64,000 nucleotides of DNA, from NCBI GenBank assembly GCA_001942185.1, contig MKJV01000145.1:1-64000 (forward strand), in the 5' to 3' direction. Both the position numbers and the translations under genes were made by a program. Below are positions 1-9,454 of the stretch, piece by piece (position 1 is the first letter of the stretch; each line of letters opens with the position of its first letter). The notes under the pieces are model-generated. The model did not search any database, had not been told where the DNA came from, and worked only from the letters and a program-made list of their open reading frames with translations. This stretch comes from Pseudonocardia sp. CNS-004. GTDB taxonomy: Bacteria; Actinomycetota; Actinomycetes; Mycobacteriales; Pseudonocardiaceae.

Positions 1-371
1 CGGCAACTGCTGCAGGGCGTGCGCGACCCGGACCCGTTCGGCCGCCGTGCGCAGGCTCATCCCCGCCCGCCACGACAACCAGTGGGCACACGAGCGGATG
101 CCGTCCCCGGCCCACCCCTTGCGATCATCGAACTCGGCCAAGAGCTGGAGGAAGCGGCATTCCGGGCGGCGATGTGCCCGGCCAGGGTCAACAGTTCCGA
201 CTCGAGGTCATCGGTGCTCATGCGCTGCAACAGACCCGCCACGGAGCCGGGCAACTCGGGAGGCGGCGGCGTGGGCAACCGCGTGGGCGCCGATGTGGGC
301 AGCGATAGGGGCTTCGGAGTGGGCGGCTGCGTGGGCTGCGGGGCGCGTCGGGAAATCACAGAGATGGACAC
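1..371 (-). CDS. DUF222/HNH endonuclease (13E12-repeat family), 5' part, frameshifted
   Basis: Only the N-terminal part is present; the gene leaves the window at base 1. The start is a GTG at 371 preceded by an AGGAGG ribosome site about six bases upstream. After a Pro/Thr-rich leader the protein reads LQRMSTDDLESELL and then, across a one-base shift near 163, CRFLQLLAEFDDRKGW and LSWRAGMSLRTAAERVRVA, which is the characteristic N-terminal core of DUF222 proteins. In complete members of this family a C-terminal HNH nuclease domain follows; it is outside the window. These proteins are abundant, multicopy and of uncertain function in actinomycetes (13E12 repeats of mycobacteria). The shift is best explained by one missing G in a GGG run. 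The family call is firm; activity cannot be judged from this fragment. Confidence 0.8.
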
Positions 372-1080
372 GGGGGCCTCCTGATAGCGGGCTGGTGTTC
401 GCTTTCAGGATGGCAGTGGGGTCGGACAGTTTCGGGGTTGTTCGGTGCGTTCCGCGGAACGCGGAACGCGGAACCGGTGGTCCACAGTTTCCTCTTGGCG
501 GATGTCCAGGGGGTGGTGGATCGGGACCACCGGATAGTGGCGTGGGCACCCGGCGGTGACGGTCTCGTCGAGATACGGCGTGCCCTCACGTCGGGGACGG
601 CCGCCAACGCCACCACGGTATTCGGTAATGAACCCACCCAGCCACGCCGGCGCGCAAGGGGAGGATGCGAAGGAAGCGACCGCACCCGAGACCCCGGCCC
701 GAAGGCCGGGGGCAGAGCTGCGACGGTGACCAAGGCGCGCCCACGAGAGACGGGCTACGAGGCCGCGCCACCCCCGGGAACAGTGCCACTGCGTTCCGCG
801 GAACGCAGGTCCGGTCTTCTCTTCGCGGGTGTCCGCGAGTCACGAATCGGGATCATCGGACAGTGGCGTAAGCACCCGGCAGCCAACGCCACCACGGTAT
901 TCGGCAGTGAACCCCACCCAGCCACACCGACACGCAAGGCGAGGATGAGGAGGAGGCGACCGCACCCGAGACCCCAGCCCGAAGGCCGAGGGCAGAGCTA
1001 CGACGGTGACCGAGGCGCGCCCACGAGAGCCGCGCTACCCCCGGGAACCGGGCCGCAGCGTTCCGCGGAACGCACCGCGG
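372..1080. repeat. non-coding repeat region with three 16-bp palindromes
   Basis: No convincing gene lies in these roughly 710 bases; the open frames here are GC-driven shadows. The palindrome GCGTTCCGCGGAACGC occurs three times (447-462, 791-806, 1058-1073). Between the copies, 603-749 and 882-1029 are diverged direct repeats of about 147 bases. The first copy carries a perfect 8-bp hairpin with a CGAA loop (692-711), and in the second copy the same hairpin is decayed by mismatches. The region lies downstream of the P450 gene (ends at 1081) and upstream of the DUF222 start, so the hairpins could act as terminators for the minus-strand operon. It resembles a REP/BIME-type cluster. No transposase is visible. 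Confidence 0.75.
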
Positions 1081-2212
1081 TCACCGCACCGTCCAGCGGG
1101 CGTGCAGTGTCTGCGGTTTGCGGAACACCAGACCGGACGGCGCGGTCGGGTGTCGTTCGTCGGGGGCGAGGTCGGGTAGCTCGCGGATCAGGGTGCGGAC
1201 GCGATCAGGGTTTCGAGCCTGGCCAGGTCCATCGCGGGGCAGAAGTGGGGGCCGTGGGCGAAGGCGAGGTGCTGGCGGGAGTTGGGGCGGTGGACGTCGA
1301 AGGTGTCGGGGTCCGGGAAGATCGCGGGGTCGCGGTTGGCCGCGGCGAGCGACACGGTCACCGGGTCGCCGCGGCGGATCGCCGCGCCCGCCAGTTCGGC
1401 GTCGCGGGTCGCGTAGCGGTCGACCACCGCGGCGGCGGGTTCGAGGCGCAGCGACTCCTCGACGGCGTTCGGCAGCAGGTCGGGGTCGGCACGCACGGCG
1501 GCGAGCAGGCCTGGGTGGTGCAGCAGGTGCCAGAGCAGGTTGAGGATCATGCCCTCGGTGGTCTCGATGCCGCCGAACAGCAGGACGGCGGCGTTGGACA
1601 CCACCCGGTCCCTCCCGAGGCCGCGGGCGACGGCGTCGGCGAGCAGGGAGCCGTTGCGGTCGATCGTGGGTAGGACGTGCCCGGCGAGCGACTCGAACGC
1701 CGCCGTCGCGGCCGGTGGCAGCGGGCGGCCCGCCGTCACCTCGGAGACGGCCGCGACGAAGGTCGAGTACCAGCGCATGAGGCCGCCGGGTCGACGTCGG
1801 GGATGCCGAGGGTCTCGGCCACCACGCGCGCCGCGAGCGGTCCGGCGAAGCCCGCGCGCAGCTCGGCGCTCCCGCCGGGGCGGAGCCCGGCCACCAGTTC
1901 GTCCGCGAGCTGTGTGATCCGCGGCGTGAACCGGCGCGCCACGTCGGCGGGCCGGAACGGGCCCGCGAACGGTCGGCGGGCCGCGGCGTGCGCGGGGCCG
2001 TCCGACGACAGCATGCTGGGCCCCACCACCCGCGCCGTGGAGAACCGCGGGTCGTCGACGGTGAAGGTGCCGGGGTCGCGCAGCACGCGCCGTGCGGCGT
2101 CGTGGCTGGTCACGAGCCATTGGCCCAGCTCGGGGACCCAGGCGACGGGTTCGGTGGCGCGCAGCCGGGCGAGCGCCGGGTGCGGGTTCGCGGTGAGTTC
2201 GGCGATGTCCAC
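1081..2212 (-). CDS. cytochrome P450 (two apparent frameshifts)
   Basis: Heme-thiolate monooxygenase of about 377 residues, a usual length for a soluble bacterial class I P450. Visible landmarks are the I-helix oxygen-binding stretch LLFGGIETTEG near residue 216, the K-helix ExxR in VEESLRLEP, and the heme loop FAHGPHFCPAMDLARLE with the ligand Cys near residue 325. The residue two after the Cys is Ala where many P450s have Gly. The GTG start at 2212 lies three bases after the stop of the SagB-like gene, so the two are probably translationally coupled. Single missing G bases near 1783 and 1198 break the frame; restoring them gives one uninterrupted protein ending at 1081. No ferredoxin or reductase gene is adjacent. 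The substrate is unknown; the dehydrogenase upstream suggests joint tailoring of one small molecule or peptide. Confidence 0.88.
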
Positions 2213-2215
2213 GCG

Positions 2216-3798
2216 TCACCCCTTGCGGCGGCGGCGGCCGAAGACGGTGACGAACATGTAGTCCTTGCCGGCCGCGTGCGGGGAGAAGAAGTCGACCACC
2301 TCGTCGTCGAACGACGTCGAGCCCACCGCGCCGAGCCCCAGCGCGTGGGTGCCGAGGTGCAGCTTGCCGGCGTGCAGGGCGCCTTCGAGCTGGGCCAGCC
2401 GGTAGCCGCGGTCGCCGTACCGGCCGGTGATCGACGGCAGGTGCGCCAGGTAGTAGAGGTTGACGTGCGCGTCGCCCGCGTACTGCTGGCCGGCCGCGAT
2501 GCGGGAAGCCTGCGCGCGGAACGTGCCGGCCCGCAGGAGCTCGACCGCACCCCGCTGCGGGTGGTGGAGGTAGACGCCCGGGGTGAGGCCCTCCACGGCG
2601 TGGACGATCAGGTAGAGGTCGGTGAGCGGCGCGCCCGGTGTCAGCACGTCGGATGCCACGCCGCGCGTCGAGCGGTCCAGCAGGGTGGAGAACGCGTCGA
2701 ACGGGATCTCGACGCCGGTGTCGTAGTTCCGGGTCGACCGGCGGCGGAAGATGATCTGTTCCACGCCGTGCGGGTCGAGCCCGTCGGCGGGCAGCGGTCG
2801 CAGCTCGGTCAGGTCGCCGGACGGTTCCGGTGCCGGCCGGTGCCACCGGGGCGACCGCCACCGCGCGGCGTCGTCGCCCGTGGCCAGCGACGACGCGAGG
2901 TGCATGTCGGTGATCGCGTGGAACGTCACCTCGGCGGGGGAGAGCCGGGTCGTCGGGAGGTCGAGCCGGTCGAGCGGTGGCGCGGGCGGTGGTGCGGCGG
3001 TGGTGTGGCCGAGCGCGACGAGCGCGACCGTCGACTCGCGCACCCCGTCGACGCCGAGCAGGGCGTCGACGGCGCGTCGGCGTAGCCGAACACGAGCTCG
3101 GTGCCGACCCGTGCCGACGCCGCGGCCGCCAGGATGTGCGAGAGCGACGTGCCGGCGTCCCAGAACGCGTGCCGGTAGGCGCGCTCGCGGTAGCGCCACG
3201 CGTTGCGCCAGAACGTGCTGGTCAGAGCGAGCACCGCGGGCGCGGCGGCGACCGGCGGCGCGTTCCCGGTGGCGTCCACGAGCGCGGCGCGGAAGTCGCC
3301 GGCGCGCAGCAGCCGCAGGCTGTGGTCGATCGCGGAGTAGTGGTAGACGCCTGCGTCGAGATCGGGGAGATCACCGCAGACGAAGTAGAGCTCGAGGTGG
3401 TACTGCGCACCCGTGCCGCCCGCCGTCCGGAACCGGTGGACCCGGCCGTCGGCGGTGGTCACGCTGCGGTCGAGAGAGCCGTTCGTCAGCAGGCCGAGCC
3501 TGCCGAGCAGCGCCCGGTCCGGCACGGCGGGCGGGGCTTCCGCGCCGGTGGCGGCGAGGGCATCGAGCGCCGGGACACCCGTGTCCGGCAGATCGCGGGC
3601 CAGCGCGGTGGGGCGTGCGGTCTCGTAGACCTTGTACAGGCCGGGCCTGATGTCCTGGTCCTTCTGCCAGATTGCCTCGGTGCCGGTGGCCGGATCGCCG
3701 ATGCCGATGCGCTCGTCGCCCGGCTCGGCGGGGTTGCGCGAGTAGTACTTGGTGAGGTCGTGGAACTCGGCCGCGTGCACCTCTCCCAGTGTGCTCAC
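2216..3798 (-). CDS. SagB/ThcOx-type dehydrogenase with two nitroreductase-fold domains (frameshift)
   Basis: An FMN-dependent oxidoreductase of about 527 residues with two nitroreductase-like halves. The N-terminal half contains LTKYYSRN, FWRNAWRYRERAYRHAFWDAG and YHLELYFVCGD. The C-terminal half contains IIFRRRSTRNYD, GRYGDRGYRLAQLEGALHAGK and GLGAVGSTSFDDE, the usual SagB/McbC dehydrogenase signatures. In known TOMM and thiopeptide clusters such enzymes oxidise azolines to azoles; tandem-domain stand-alone versions are common in actinomycetes and mostly uncharacterised. The GTG start at 3798 overlaps the stop of the transporter gene upstream as GTGA. One missing base near 3073 splits the protein. 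No YcaO cyclodehydratase or precursor peptide is visible nearby, so the azoline-oxidation role is only a possibility. Confidence 0.85.
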
Positions 3799-4717
3799 CG
3801 GCGTGGGCGGGCGGCCAGCGCCACCGCGGCGAACGTGACGGCGGTGCCGATCCAGACGGAGACGGTCGGGTCGGGGCCGCTGGTCAGGGCGTCCAGCGCG
3901 AGCGCGCCCAGCAGCTGGCCCGCCACGCTCGCCAGGCTGAAGACGAGCACTCCGACCTGGCCGACGACGCGCGCGGCCGTGGCGATCACGGCGATGCCGA
4001 TGAGCCCCGCCGCGTAGAGCCACGGCTCGGCCGGGAGGCTGCGCACCGCGTCGCCGTGGAGGGCGAGCCCGACCGGCAGCACGGCGGCGAGGGTCAGCTC
4101 GGCCACGGCGAAACTGACGAGGGTGGCGGGCCACGGCGACCGCGCGGCGGCTCCGACCCGGCCGTTGAGCGCGGACTGGGTGGCGACCGCGACGCCTGCG
4201 ACCAGCGGGAGCAGTACGAGCGCCGCCGCGCCGCCTCCGCCGAGACGGTCGGAGACGGCGACCGCGACCGCGGCGACGGCGACCACCGCGCCGCCGAGGC
4301 GTGCGGTCGTGACCTGGTGCCGCCCGCCTGGTCCCCAGCCCCACCGGTCCGCGGCGAGGCCGCCGATCGCGCTGCCGGCGACGACGGCGACGGTGAACAC
4401 GGCGACCCCGAGCGCGTCGACGCTGATGCCCTGGCTCGCCACGAACAGCGCGCCCCCGACCCCGCCGCAGCAGTGCCACCACCGCAGGCGCCGGAGCGGA
4501 GCGCAGCGCGGACGAGCCCGAGCCCGCGCCGCCCGGCGGGCACCGCGGGTACGACGACGACCAGCACCAGCAGGCCTGCGGTCGTGGTGACCAGCGACGC
4601 CGCGACCCCGTCGCCCAGCCGGGCCCCGAGCTCACCGTTCAACCGGGCCTGCGCGGCCAGTCCGACGCCCGCGGCCGTCGCCGCCGCCACCGCAACGGCC
4701 CGCCCGCGGGCGGGCAC
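3795..4717 (-). CDS. DMT-family transporter, YdcZ/DUF606 type (frameshift)
   Basis: Integral membrane protein of about 307 residues built from two DUF606 repeats. Each repeat opens with the family landmark: AAQARLNGELGARLG in the first and ATQSALNGRVGAAA in the second. It also carries the conserved GGALFVASQG loop before VFTVAVVAGSAIG. About ten hydrophobic segments are visible. The GTG start at 4717 follows the aldo-keto reductase stop by about 45 bases. The frame breaks near 4490; inserting one C restores a family-typical stretch (LRSGRLRWW). Members of this family are poorly characterised small-molecule exporters. Placed between two oxidoreductases and upstream of a P450, it may export the product of the cassette, which is inference only. 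Confidence 0.85.
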
Positions 4718-4762
4718 CGTGCGCGGCGCGCCCCGGTGCGGCCGTCGGTCACCTGCGGACCG

Positions 4763-5704
4763 TCACCGCTCGTCGCGCAGGTCGAGCCAGGCGACCTGCT
4801 CGTGGGTGAGGCGGACGGTCGCCGCGGCGGCCGAGGTGCGGGTCTCCTCGACCGAGCGCGGCCCGATCAGCGCGAACGTGGGGAAGGGCTGCGCCAGCAC
4901 GTAGGCGAGAGCGATCGCGGTGGGCGCGACACCCAGCTCGGCGCCGAGCGCGCGGGCACGGGCGAGGCGTTCGAAGTTTCCGTCGCTGTAGTAGCAGCGC
5001 ACGAGCTCGTCGTCGGAGCGGTCCGCTGCGTCCGCCCGCCCGGTGAAGAACCCCCGGGCCTGCGACGACCACGGGAACAGCGGGGTGCCGGTGCGTTCGA
5101 ACCATCCGCGGTCGGCGTCGTCGGTGGCGTGCTCGCACCCCGCCCACGGCACGTCGAGGGCGCGGGCGAGGCCGAAGTGGTTGCTCACGGCGGTGAAGCC
5201 GCGCCTGCCGTGGGCCGCCGCGTAGGCGTTGGCCTCCTCGATCCGCGGGATGGTCCAGTTGGAGCCGCCGAAGACCCCGATGCGGCCTGCGGCGGCGTGC
5301 TCGTCGAGGACGTCGACGAACTCGCCGACCGGCACGTCCGGGTTGTCGCGGTGCATGAAGTAGACGTCGACGTGGTCGGTCTGCAGCCGGTCGAGGCTCT
5401 CGGACAGCTGGCTGGTGATCGACGGCGGGTCGCAGTGGGGCGTGTGGGCGCCCTTCCCGATGACGACGACCTCGTCGCGGACGCCGCGTGCTGCCATCCA
5501 CCGGCCGAGCAGCTGCTCCGGCAGCCCGCCCGCGTAGTGGTGGGCGGTGTCGAACGCGTTGCCGCCGCGCGCGGTGAAGTCGTCGAACATCGCGGCCGCG
5601 TGCTCGGGGGTGCGTTGGTTGTCGCAGCCCATGACGAGGCGGGAGAGGTCACGGTCGACGCCGGGGACCCGGCCGGTGGGGAGCGGAGTGCCCGGATCGG
5701 TCAC
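4763..5704 (-). CDS. aldo/keto reductase
   Basis: Complete 313-residue NADPH-dependent aldo/keto reductase with a TIM-barrel fold. The catalytic tetrad is visible: Asp in FDTAHHYAGG, Tyr in the same motif, Lys in VIGKGAHT and His in YFMHRDNPD. The C-terminal cofactor region is PRSVEETRTS. The GTG start at 5704 overlaps the stop of the TPR gene as GTGA. It is one of the few genes in this operon without a frameshift. The family reduces carbonyls on many substrates, so the substrate cannot be named. Its place in the TPR/AKR/DMT/SagB/P450 string suggests a tailoring step on the same compound. Confidence 0.9.
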   Translation of the reverse strand: MTDPGTPLPTGRVPGVDRDLSRLVMGCDNQRTPEHAAAMFDDFTARGGNAFDTAHHYAGGLPEQLLGRWMAARGVRDEVVVIGKGAHTPHCDPPSITSQLSESLDRLQTDHVDVYFMHRDNPDVPVGEFVDVLDEHAAAGRIGVFGGSNWTIPRIEEANAYAAAHGRRGFTAVSNHFGLARALDVPWAGCEHATDDADRGWFERTGTPLFPWSSQARGFFTGRADAADRSDDELVRCYYSDGNFERLARARALGAELGVAPTAIALAYVLAQPFPTFALIGPRSVEETRTSAAAATVRLTHEQVAWLDLRDER

Positions 5705-6560
5705 GAGCCGAGCGCCTGCAGGTCGGCGGCGAGCGCGTCGATGCTGTCGAGGGTGTCGGGGTGGTCGTCGCCGAGCACCCGGCGCTGCGGGCGAGCGTGT
5801 CCTCGTCGAGCCGGCGGGCGGCGTCGTACTCGCCGAGCGCCCGCAGGTCGTAGGCGAGGTTGGCGGCGGAGTGCAGGGTGGACGGGTGGTCCTCGCCGAG
5901 CTTGCGGCGGCGACGGTCGAGGACCTCCGTGGCGATCGCGCGGGCCTGCTGGTACTCGCCCAGCCTGCGCAGGTCGACGGCGAGGTTGCTGGCGTTCACG
6001 AGCGTCTCGGGGTCGTCGTCGCCGAGGATGCGGCGGCGGCGGACCAGCGCGAACTGGTCGATGTCGCGGGCGAGCCGGTACTCGCCGAGCTGACGCAGGT
6101 CGACCCCGAGGGAGTGGGCGGACCGCAGCGTGGACGGGTGGTCGTCGCCGAGGGTGCGCCTGCGCCGGTCGAGGGTGTCCTGGTCGATCTCGCGGGCGGC
6201 CGCGTACCGGCCGAGCCCGCGCAGGTCGGCCGCGAGGTTGTGGGCGCAGGTGAGCGTGTCGAGGTGGTCGGGTCCGAGCACGCGGTGCCGCCGGTCGAGG
6301 GTGTCCTGGTCGAGCTCGCGGGCCTTCTCGAACTCGCCGAGCTCGCGCAGGTCGGTGGCGAGGTTGTTGGCGGTGGCGAGGGTGGCCGGGTGGTCGGGTC
6401 CGAGCACGCGGCGGCGCCGGTCGAGGGTGTCCTCGTTCAGTTCGCGGGCCTGCTGGTGCTCTCCCATCGCGGCCAGTTCGACGGCGCGGAAGTGCGCGTT
6501 GGCGAGCGCGTCGAGGTCGTCGTCACCGGCGGTGTTGCGGCGGTTGAAGAGCCGGGGCAC
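5701..6560 (-). CDS. tetratricopeptide repeat protein (frameshift near C-terminus)
   Basis: About 286 residues, almost entirely six to seven copies of a 42-residue TPR of the kinesin-light-chain/NB-ARC-associated type. The repeated core is DQDTLDRRRRVLGDDHPxTL followed by ANNLAxDLRxLGEY. There is no NB-ARC or other catalytic domain. The GTG start at 6560 has a GGAGGAT ribosome site. One missing base near 5790 shifts the last repeat; corrected, it ends in ALAADLQALGS and its stop overlaps the aldo-keto reductase start. It is the first gene of the minus-strand cassette and could scaffold the downstream enzymes. No partner can be named from sequence. Confidence 0.85.
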
Positions 6561-6667
6561 GGGCGGATCCTCCGGGTGGTCGGGTCGGGCTGGCGCACGG
6601 CGGTGTGCAGACCCCCGATCCTGACAGGGTGGCGGCCTCCGTGCGATCCGCCACGCTTGATCATTTT

Positions 6668-7859
6668 TCAGACAGTGGCGGGAACCCGGATCCTGCCGAC
6701 CGCGAGCTGGGTGCCGAGCGAGATCACGGACGCGACCACCATCACCACCGCCATCACGAGCGGGCTCGACCCCACGAGCGGGGAGACGAGCGCCCCGAGG
6801 GCGAACTGGAGCGCGCCGAGGAGGGCGGATCCGGTGCCGGCGATGTCGCGCACCTCACCGGAGGCCAGTGCGCTCGCGTTGCCCATGATGAAGCCCAGGC
6901 TCGTGAGCGCGAGAAAGAGGACCACGAGCACGGGCCATACCGACGGGCCTGCCAGCACGATCCCGAGCAGCGTGACGGAGAGCAGCACCAGCGCGGAGGT
7001 GGCGATCGTGAGCACCCGCCGCGGGTCGGCCCGCCCGGCGAGCTGCCCGTTGACGATGCTCGCGCCGATCAGCCCGGCGGCGTTCGCGCCGAACGCGAGC
7101 GCGTAGGCCCCGCTGGACAGGCCGAGCGCGTCCTGCAGGACGAACGGGGAGCCCGAGATGTAGGTGAACATCGTGGCGAAGGCGCACCCGAAGGCGAACG
7201 TGTAGCCGACGTAGCGCCGCCGGGTCAGGGCCGACCGGACGTCGTGGGCGGTCCTGCGCAGCCCGCCCCGGACGCGGCGTTCCGGCGGGAGAGTCTCGGG
7301 CACCGCCACGAGCGCGCCGACGACCATGAGCAGGGTGAGCACGCCGAGCGCCACGAAGATCACGCGCCAGGTGCCGACGCCGAGCAGGCTGCTGCCCACC
7401 AGCGGCGCGACCACGGGGGCGATCCCGTTGATCGCCATCATCAGCGAGAACAGGCGCACCGTGCGGTCGCCCGTGGTCCGGTCGACGATCATCGCGCGGC
7501 TCAGCACGATGCCCGCGGCGCCGCCGAAGCCCTGCAGGAACCGGGCGACCACCAGCACACCGATCGTCGGCGCCGCGACGCACGCGACGCTCGCGACGAG
7601 GCAGAGAACGGTGCCGGCGAGCAGCAGTCTGCGCCGGCCCCACGCGTCGGAGAGCGGGCCGATGACGAGCTGGCCGAGGGCGAGACCGACCAGGAACCCG
7701 GTGAGCGTGAGCTGCACGCTCGATGCGGTGGCGCCCAGCTCGGCAGCGACGTCGGGGAGCGCGGGGAGGTACATGTCCGTCGCCAGCGGCGCGATCGCGG
7801 TCAAGCAGTGCGAGTACGCAGATCCACACCCCGAAGGGCGCGCGGGTGGCGAGCGACAT
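6668..7859 (-). CDS. MFS drug-efflux transporter, Bcr/CflA type (frameshift near N-terminus)
   Basis: About 397 residues with twelve hydrophobic segments. The Bcr/CflA opening IAPLATDMYLPALPDVAAELG and motif A GPLSDAWGRRRLLL are clear. The ATG at 7859 starts MSLATRAPFGVWICVLALL, and one extra base near 7803 separates this first helix from the rest. The start sits next to a perfect palindrome (7867-7882) shared with the divergent marR-type gene, so repression by that regulator is likely. The family is known for proton-driven export of drugs such as bicyclomycin, chloramphenicol and sulfonamides. The actual substrate is unknown. Confidence 0.88.
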
Positions 7860-7866
7860 GGTTATC

Positions 7867-7882
7867 AACTTATATATAAGTT
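7867..7882. promoter_or_regulatory. 16-bp palindrome, probable MarR operator
   Basis: AACTTATATATAAGTT is a perfect palindrome in the 42-bp gap between the MFS start (7859) and the MarR-type start (7902). It is strikingly AT-rich against its surroundings. Short AT-rich palindromes between a MarR gene and a divergent efflux pump are the classic arrangement for autoregulation and pump repression. It would also overlap the promoter elements of one or both genes. Confidence 0.7.
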
Positions 7883-7901
7883 TGGCAGTTATCCTGCGGA
7901 T

Positions 7902-8357
7902 GTGACCAACGTCGACGTTCGGTTCGACCAGCTCGCCGCCGCGGCCCACACCCTGTCGCGCACGCTGCGGCACACCGGCGAGCTCGAGGTGGGCCTGGAG
8001 CACCTGCCCGCGTCGGAAGTGGACGTGCTGAGGTTCGTCTCGGCGCATCCCGGCTCCTCCGTGTCCGAGGTGGCGCGAGCGCTGCGGCTGCAGACCAGCA
8101 ACGTGAGCACGACGGTGCGCGCACTCGTCTCGCGCGGGCTCCTCCTGCGCGAGCCCGACCCGCACGACCAGCGGCGCAGCCTGCTGCGGCCGAGCCCGCT
8201 GGCCGACGAGCACCGCAGGCTGCTCAGCCGCGCGTGGTCGAACGCCATCTCCGGCGCACTCGCCGAGCTCGGCGACGACGACGCCGACGCGATCATCGCC
8301 GCGATGCCGGCGCTGACCCGGCTGGCCGCGACCCTCGGCAGGCGGACGGAAGCCTGA
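7902..8357 (+). CDS. MarR-family transcriptional regulator
   Basis: 151-residue winged-helix regulator. The recognition helix region reads SVSEVARALRLQTSNVSTTVRALVSRG and the wing reads LLLREPDPHDQRRSLL, which is the DxR(R) signature of MarR proteins. The GTG start at 7902 is chosen because it begins just after the shared palindrome and gives the family length; an upstream reading would run through the operator. It is divergent from the efflux pump and probably represses it until an inducer binds. Confidence 0.88.
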   Translation: MTNVDVRFDQLAAAAHTLSRTLRHTGELEVGLEHLPASEVDVLRFVSAHPGSSVSEVARALRLQTSNVSTTVRALVSRGLLLREPDPHDQRRSLLRPSPLADEHRRLLSRAWSNAISGALAELGDDDADAIIAAMPALTRLAATLGRRTEA

Positions 8358-8378
8358 CGCCGGCCGGGGGACCCGCGA

Positions 8379-9404
8379 TCAGACCAGGCCCGACACGTCC
8401 GCGCGGAACTGCATCGCCCGGTACGGCCAGCCGGAGGCGGTGTTCCACTGGCTCACCACGAGGTGCAGCTCGCGCTCCGTGGACCCGGGCAGCACGTACC
8501 CCCCGTAGAGCTGCGCCACGTGCCCGCACCCGTGGTCCTCGTGGTCCCAGTGGCAGCCGCGCAGCACCGTGGCCATGGGGGCGCGGTGCAGGTCGGCGGT
8601 CGGCCCGTGCAGGATCCGCACGTCCATGCGGTACTGGCCGGCGTCGAACGCCACGAGGACCCAACGCTCGCCCTCGTCGGCGGGCACGCGGCGCAGCGAC
8701 AGCTCGCCGAACCGGCCGGGCAGCACGATCGTGGGTGCGTTGCCCCAGCCCCAGCGGTCGTCGGCGATGCCCCAGGTCTGCCAGGCCGCCGGGTCGGTGA
8801 GCCCGCCCTCGGGCACGCGGTGCAGCAGCAGGCCGTGTTCCCGCTGGAAGCCGGTGGTGAACGCGTACACGTAGCCGTCGGTGCCGCGCTCCCAGGTGAG
8901 CATCTGGAACAGGCCGTCGTGCAGGTCGGCGGGCCAGCGGGTGCCGGTGGGCCGCCAGGTGCGGCAGCCGTCGCGGGAGCGGTGCAGCTCGGTCCACCGG
9001 ACGTTGCCCAGCTCGCGGCACACCATGACGTGCAGGAACATGTCCCGCCCGACGGTGATCACGTCGGTGGGCAGCACCGTCGTGACCCGGTGCAGCCGCA
9101 GCCCCGAACGCCGCCAGCCGTGGTGGAGGTAGCGCACCAGCTGGCGGGCGTGCTCGCCGCGCCCCGAGGCGCCGGTCCACCGCAGCCCGGTGGGGACGCT
9201 CGCCGCGTCGGCGAAGAGCGCGACGGGGGAGCGCCAGCCGGGCCCGCCGACATGCGGCCCGCGGAAGGTGTCGCCGAACACCGAGACGAGGTGCCCGTCC
9301 GGGGCGGTGGCGGTGGCACCCAGGTCGGTGCCCCCGATGCCGAACCGGTCGGTGATACCGGGCCCGGTGAGGTCGGCGATCTTGGTGGCGAGCCGCTCGG
9401 TCAC
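8379..9404 (-). CDS. DUF4185 domain-containing protein
   Basis: Complete 341-residue protein. The N-terminal GIGGTDLGATATAPDGHLVSVFGDTF and later repeated patterns such as TWERGTDGYVYAFTTGF and YGGYVLPGS match DUF4185, a beta-propeller-like fold related to sialidase/BNR proteins, often cell-surface or secreted in actinomycetes. No signal peptide is visible. It lies between the marR-type gene and paaX with no evident operon partner. Function is unknown. Confidence 0.8.
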   Translation of the reverse strand: MTERLATKIADLTGPGITDRFGIGGTDLGATATAPDGHLVSVFGDTFRGPHVGGPGWRSPVALFADAASVPTGLRWTGASGRGEHARQLVRYLHHGWRRSGLRLHRVTTVLPTDVITVGRDMFLHVMVCRELGNVRWTELHRSRDGCRTWRPTGTRWPADLHDGLFQMLTWERGTDGYVYAFTTGFQREHGLLLHRVPEGGLTDPAAWQTWGIADDRWGWGNAPTIVLPGRFGELSLRRVPADEGERWVLVAFDAGQYRMDVRILHGPTADLHRAPMATVLRGCHWDHEDHGCGHVAQLYGGYVLPGSTERELHLVVSQWNTASGWPYRAMQFRADVSGLV

Positions 9405-9454
9405 GCCACCATCCTGCCCGGTCCGCCCCGCCTGCCCTGCCTAGAGTTGCCGCC

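Noticed and set aside
447..1073. CRISPR array
   Set aside because: The three palindromes are 344 and 267 bases apart, with long related spacers and no regular repeat-spacer unit.
371..1081. A short precursor peptide for a SagB/P450 RiPP pathway
   Set aside because: I looked for a small Cys/Ser/Thr-rich ORF with a ribosome site near the cassette and found none; the region is repeats.
2926..4635. A 569-codon minus-strand frame read as one protein
   Set aside because: Its first half is a wrong-frame reading of the DMT transporter; only the C-terminal part belongs to the SagB-like dehydrogenase.
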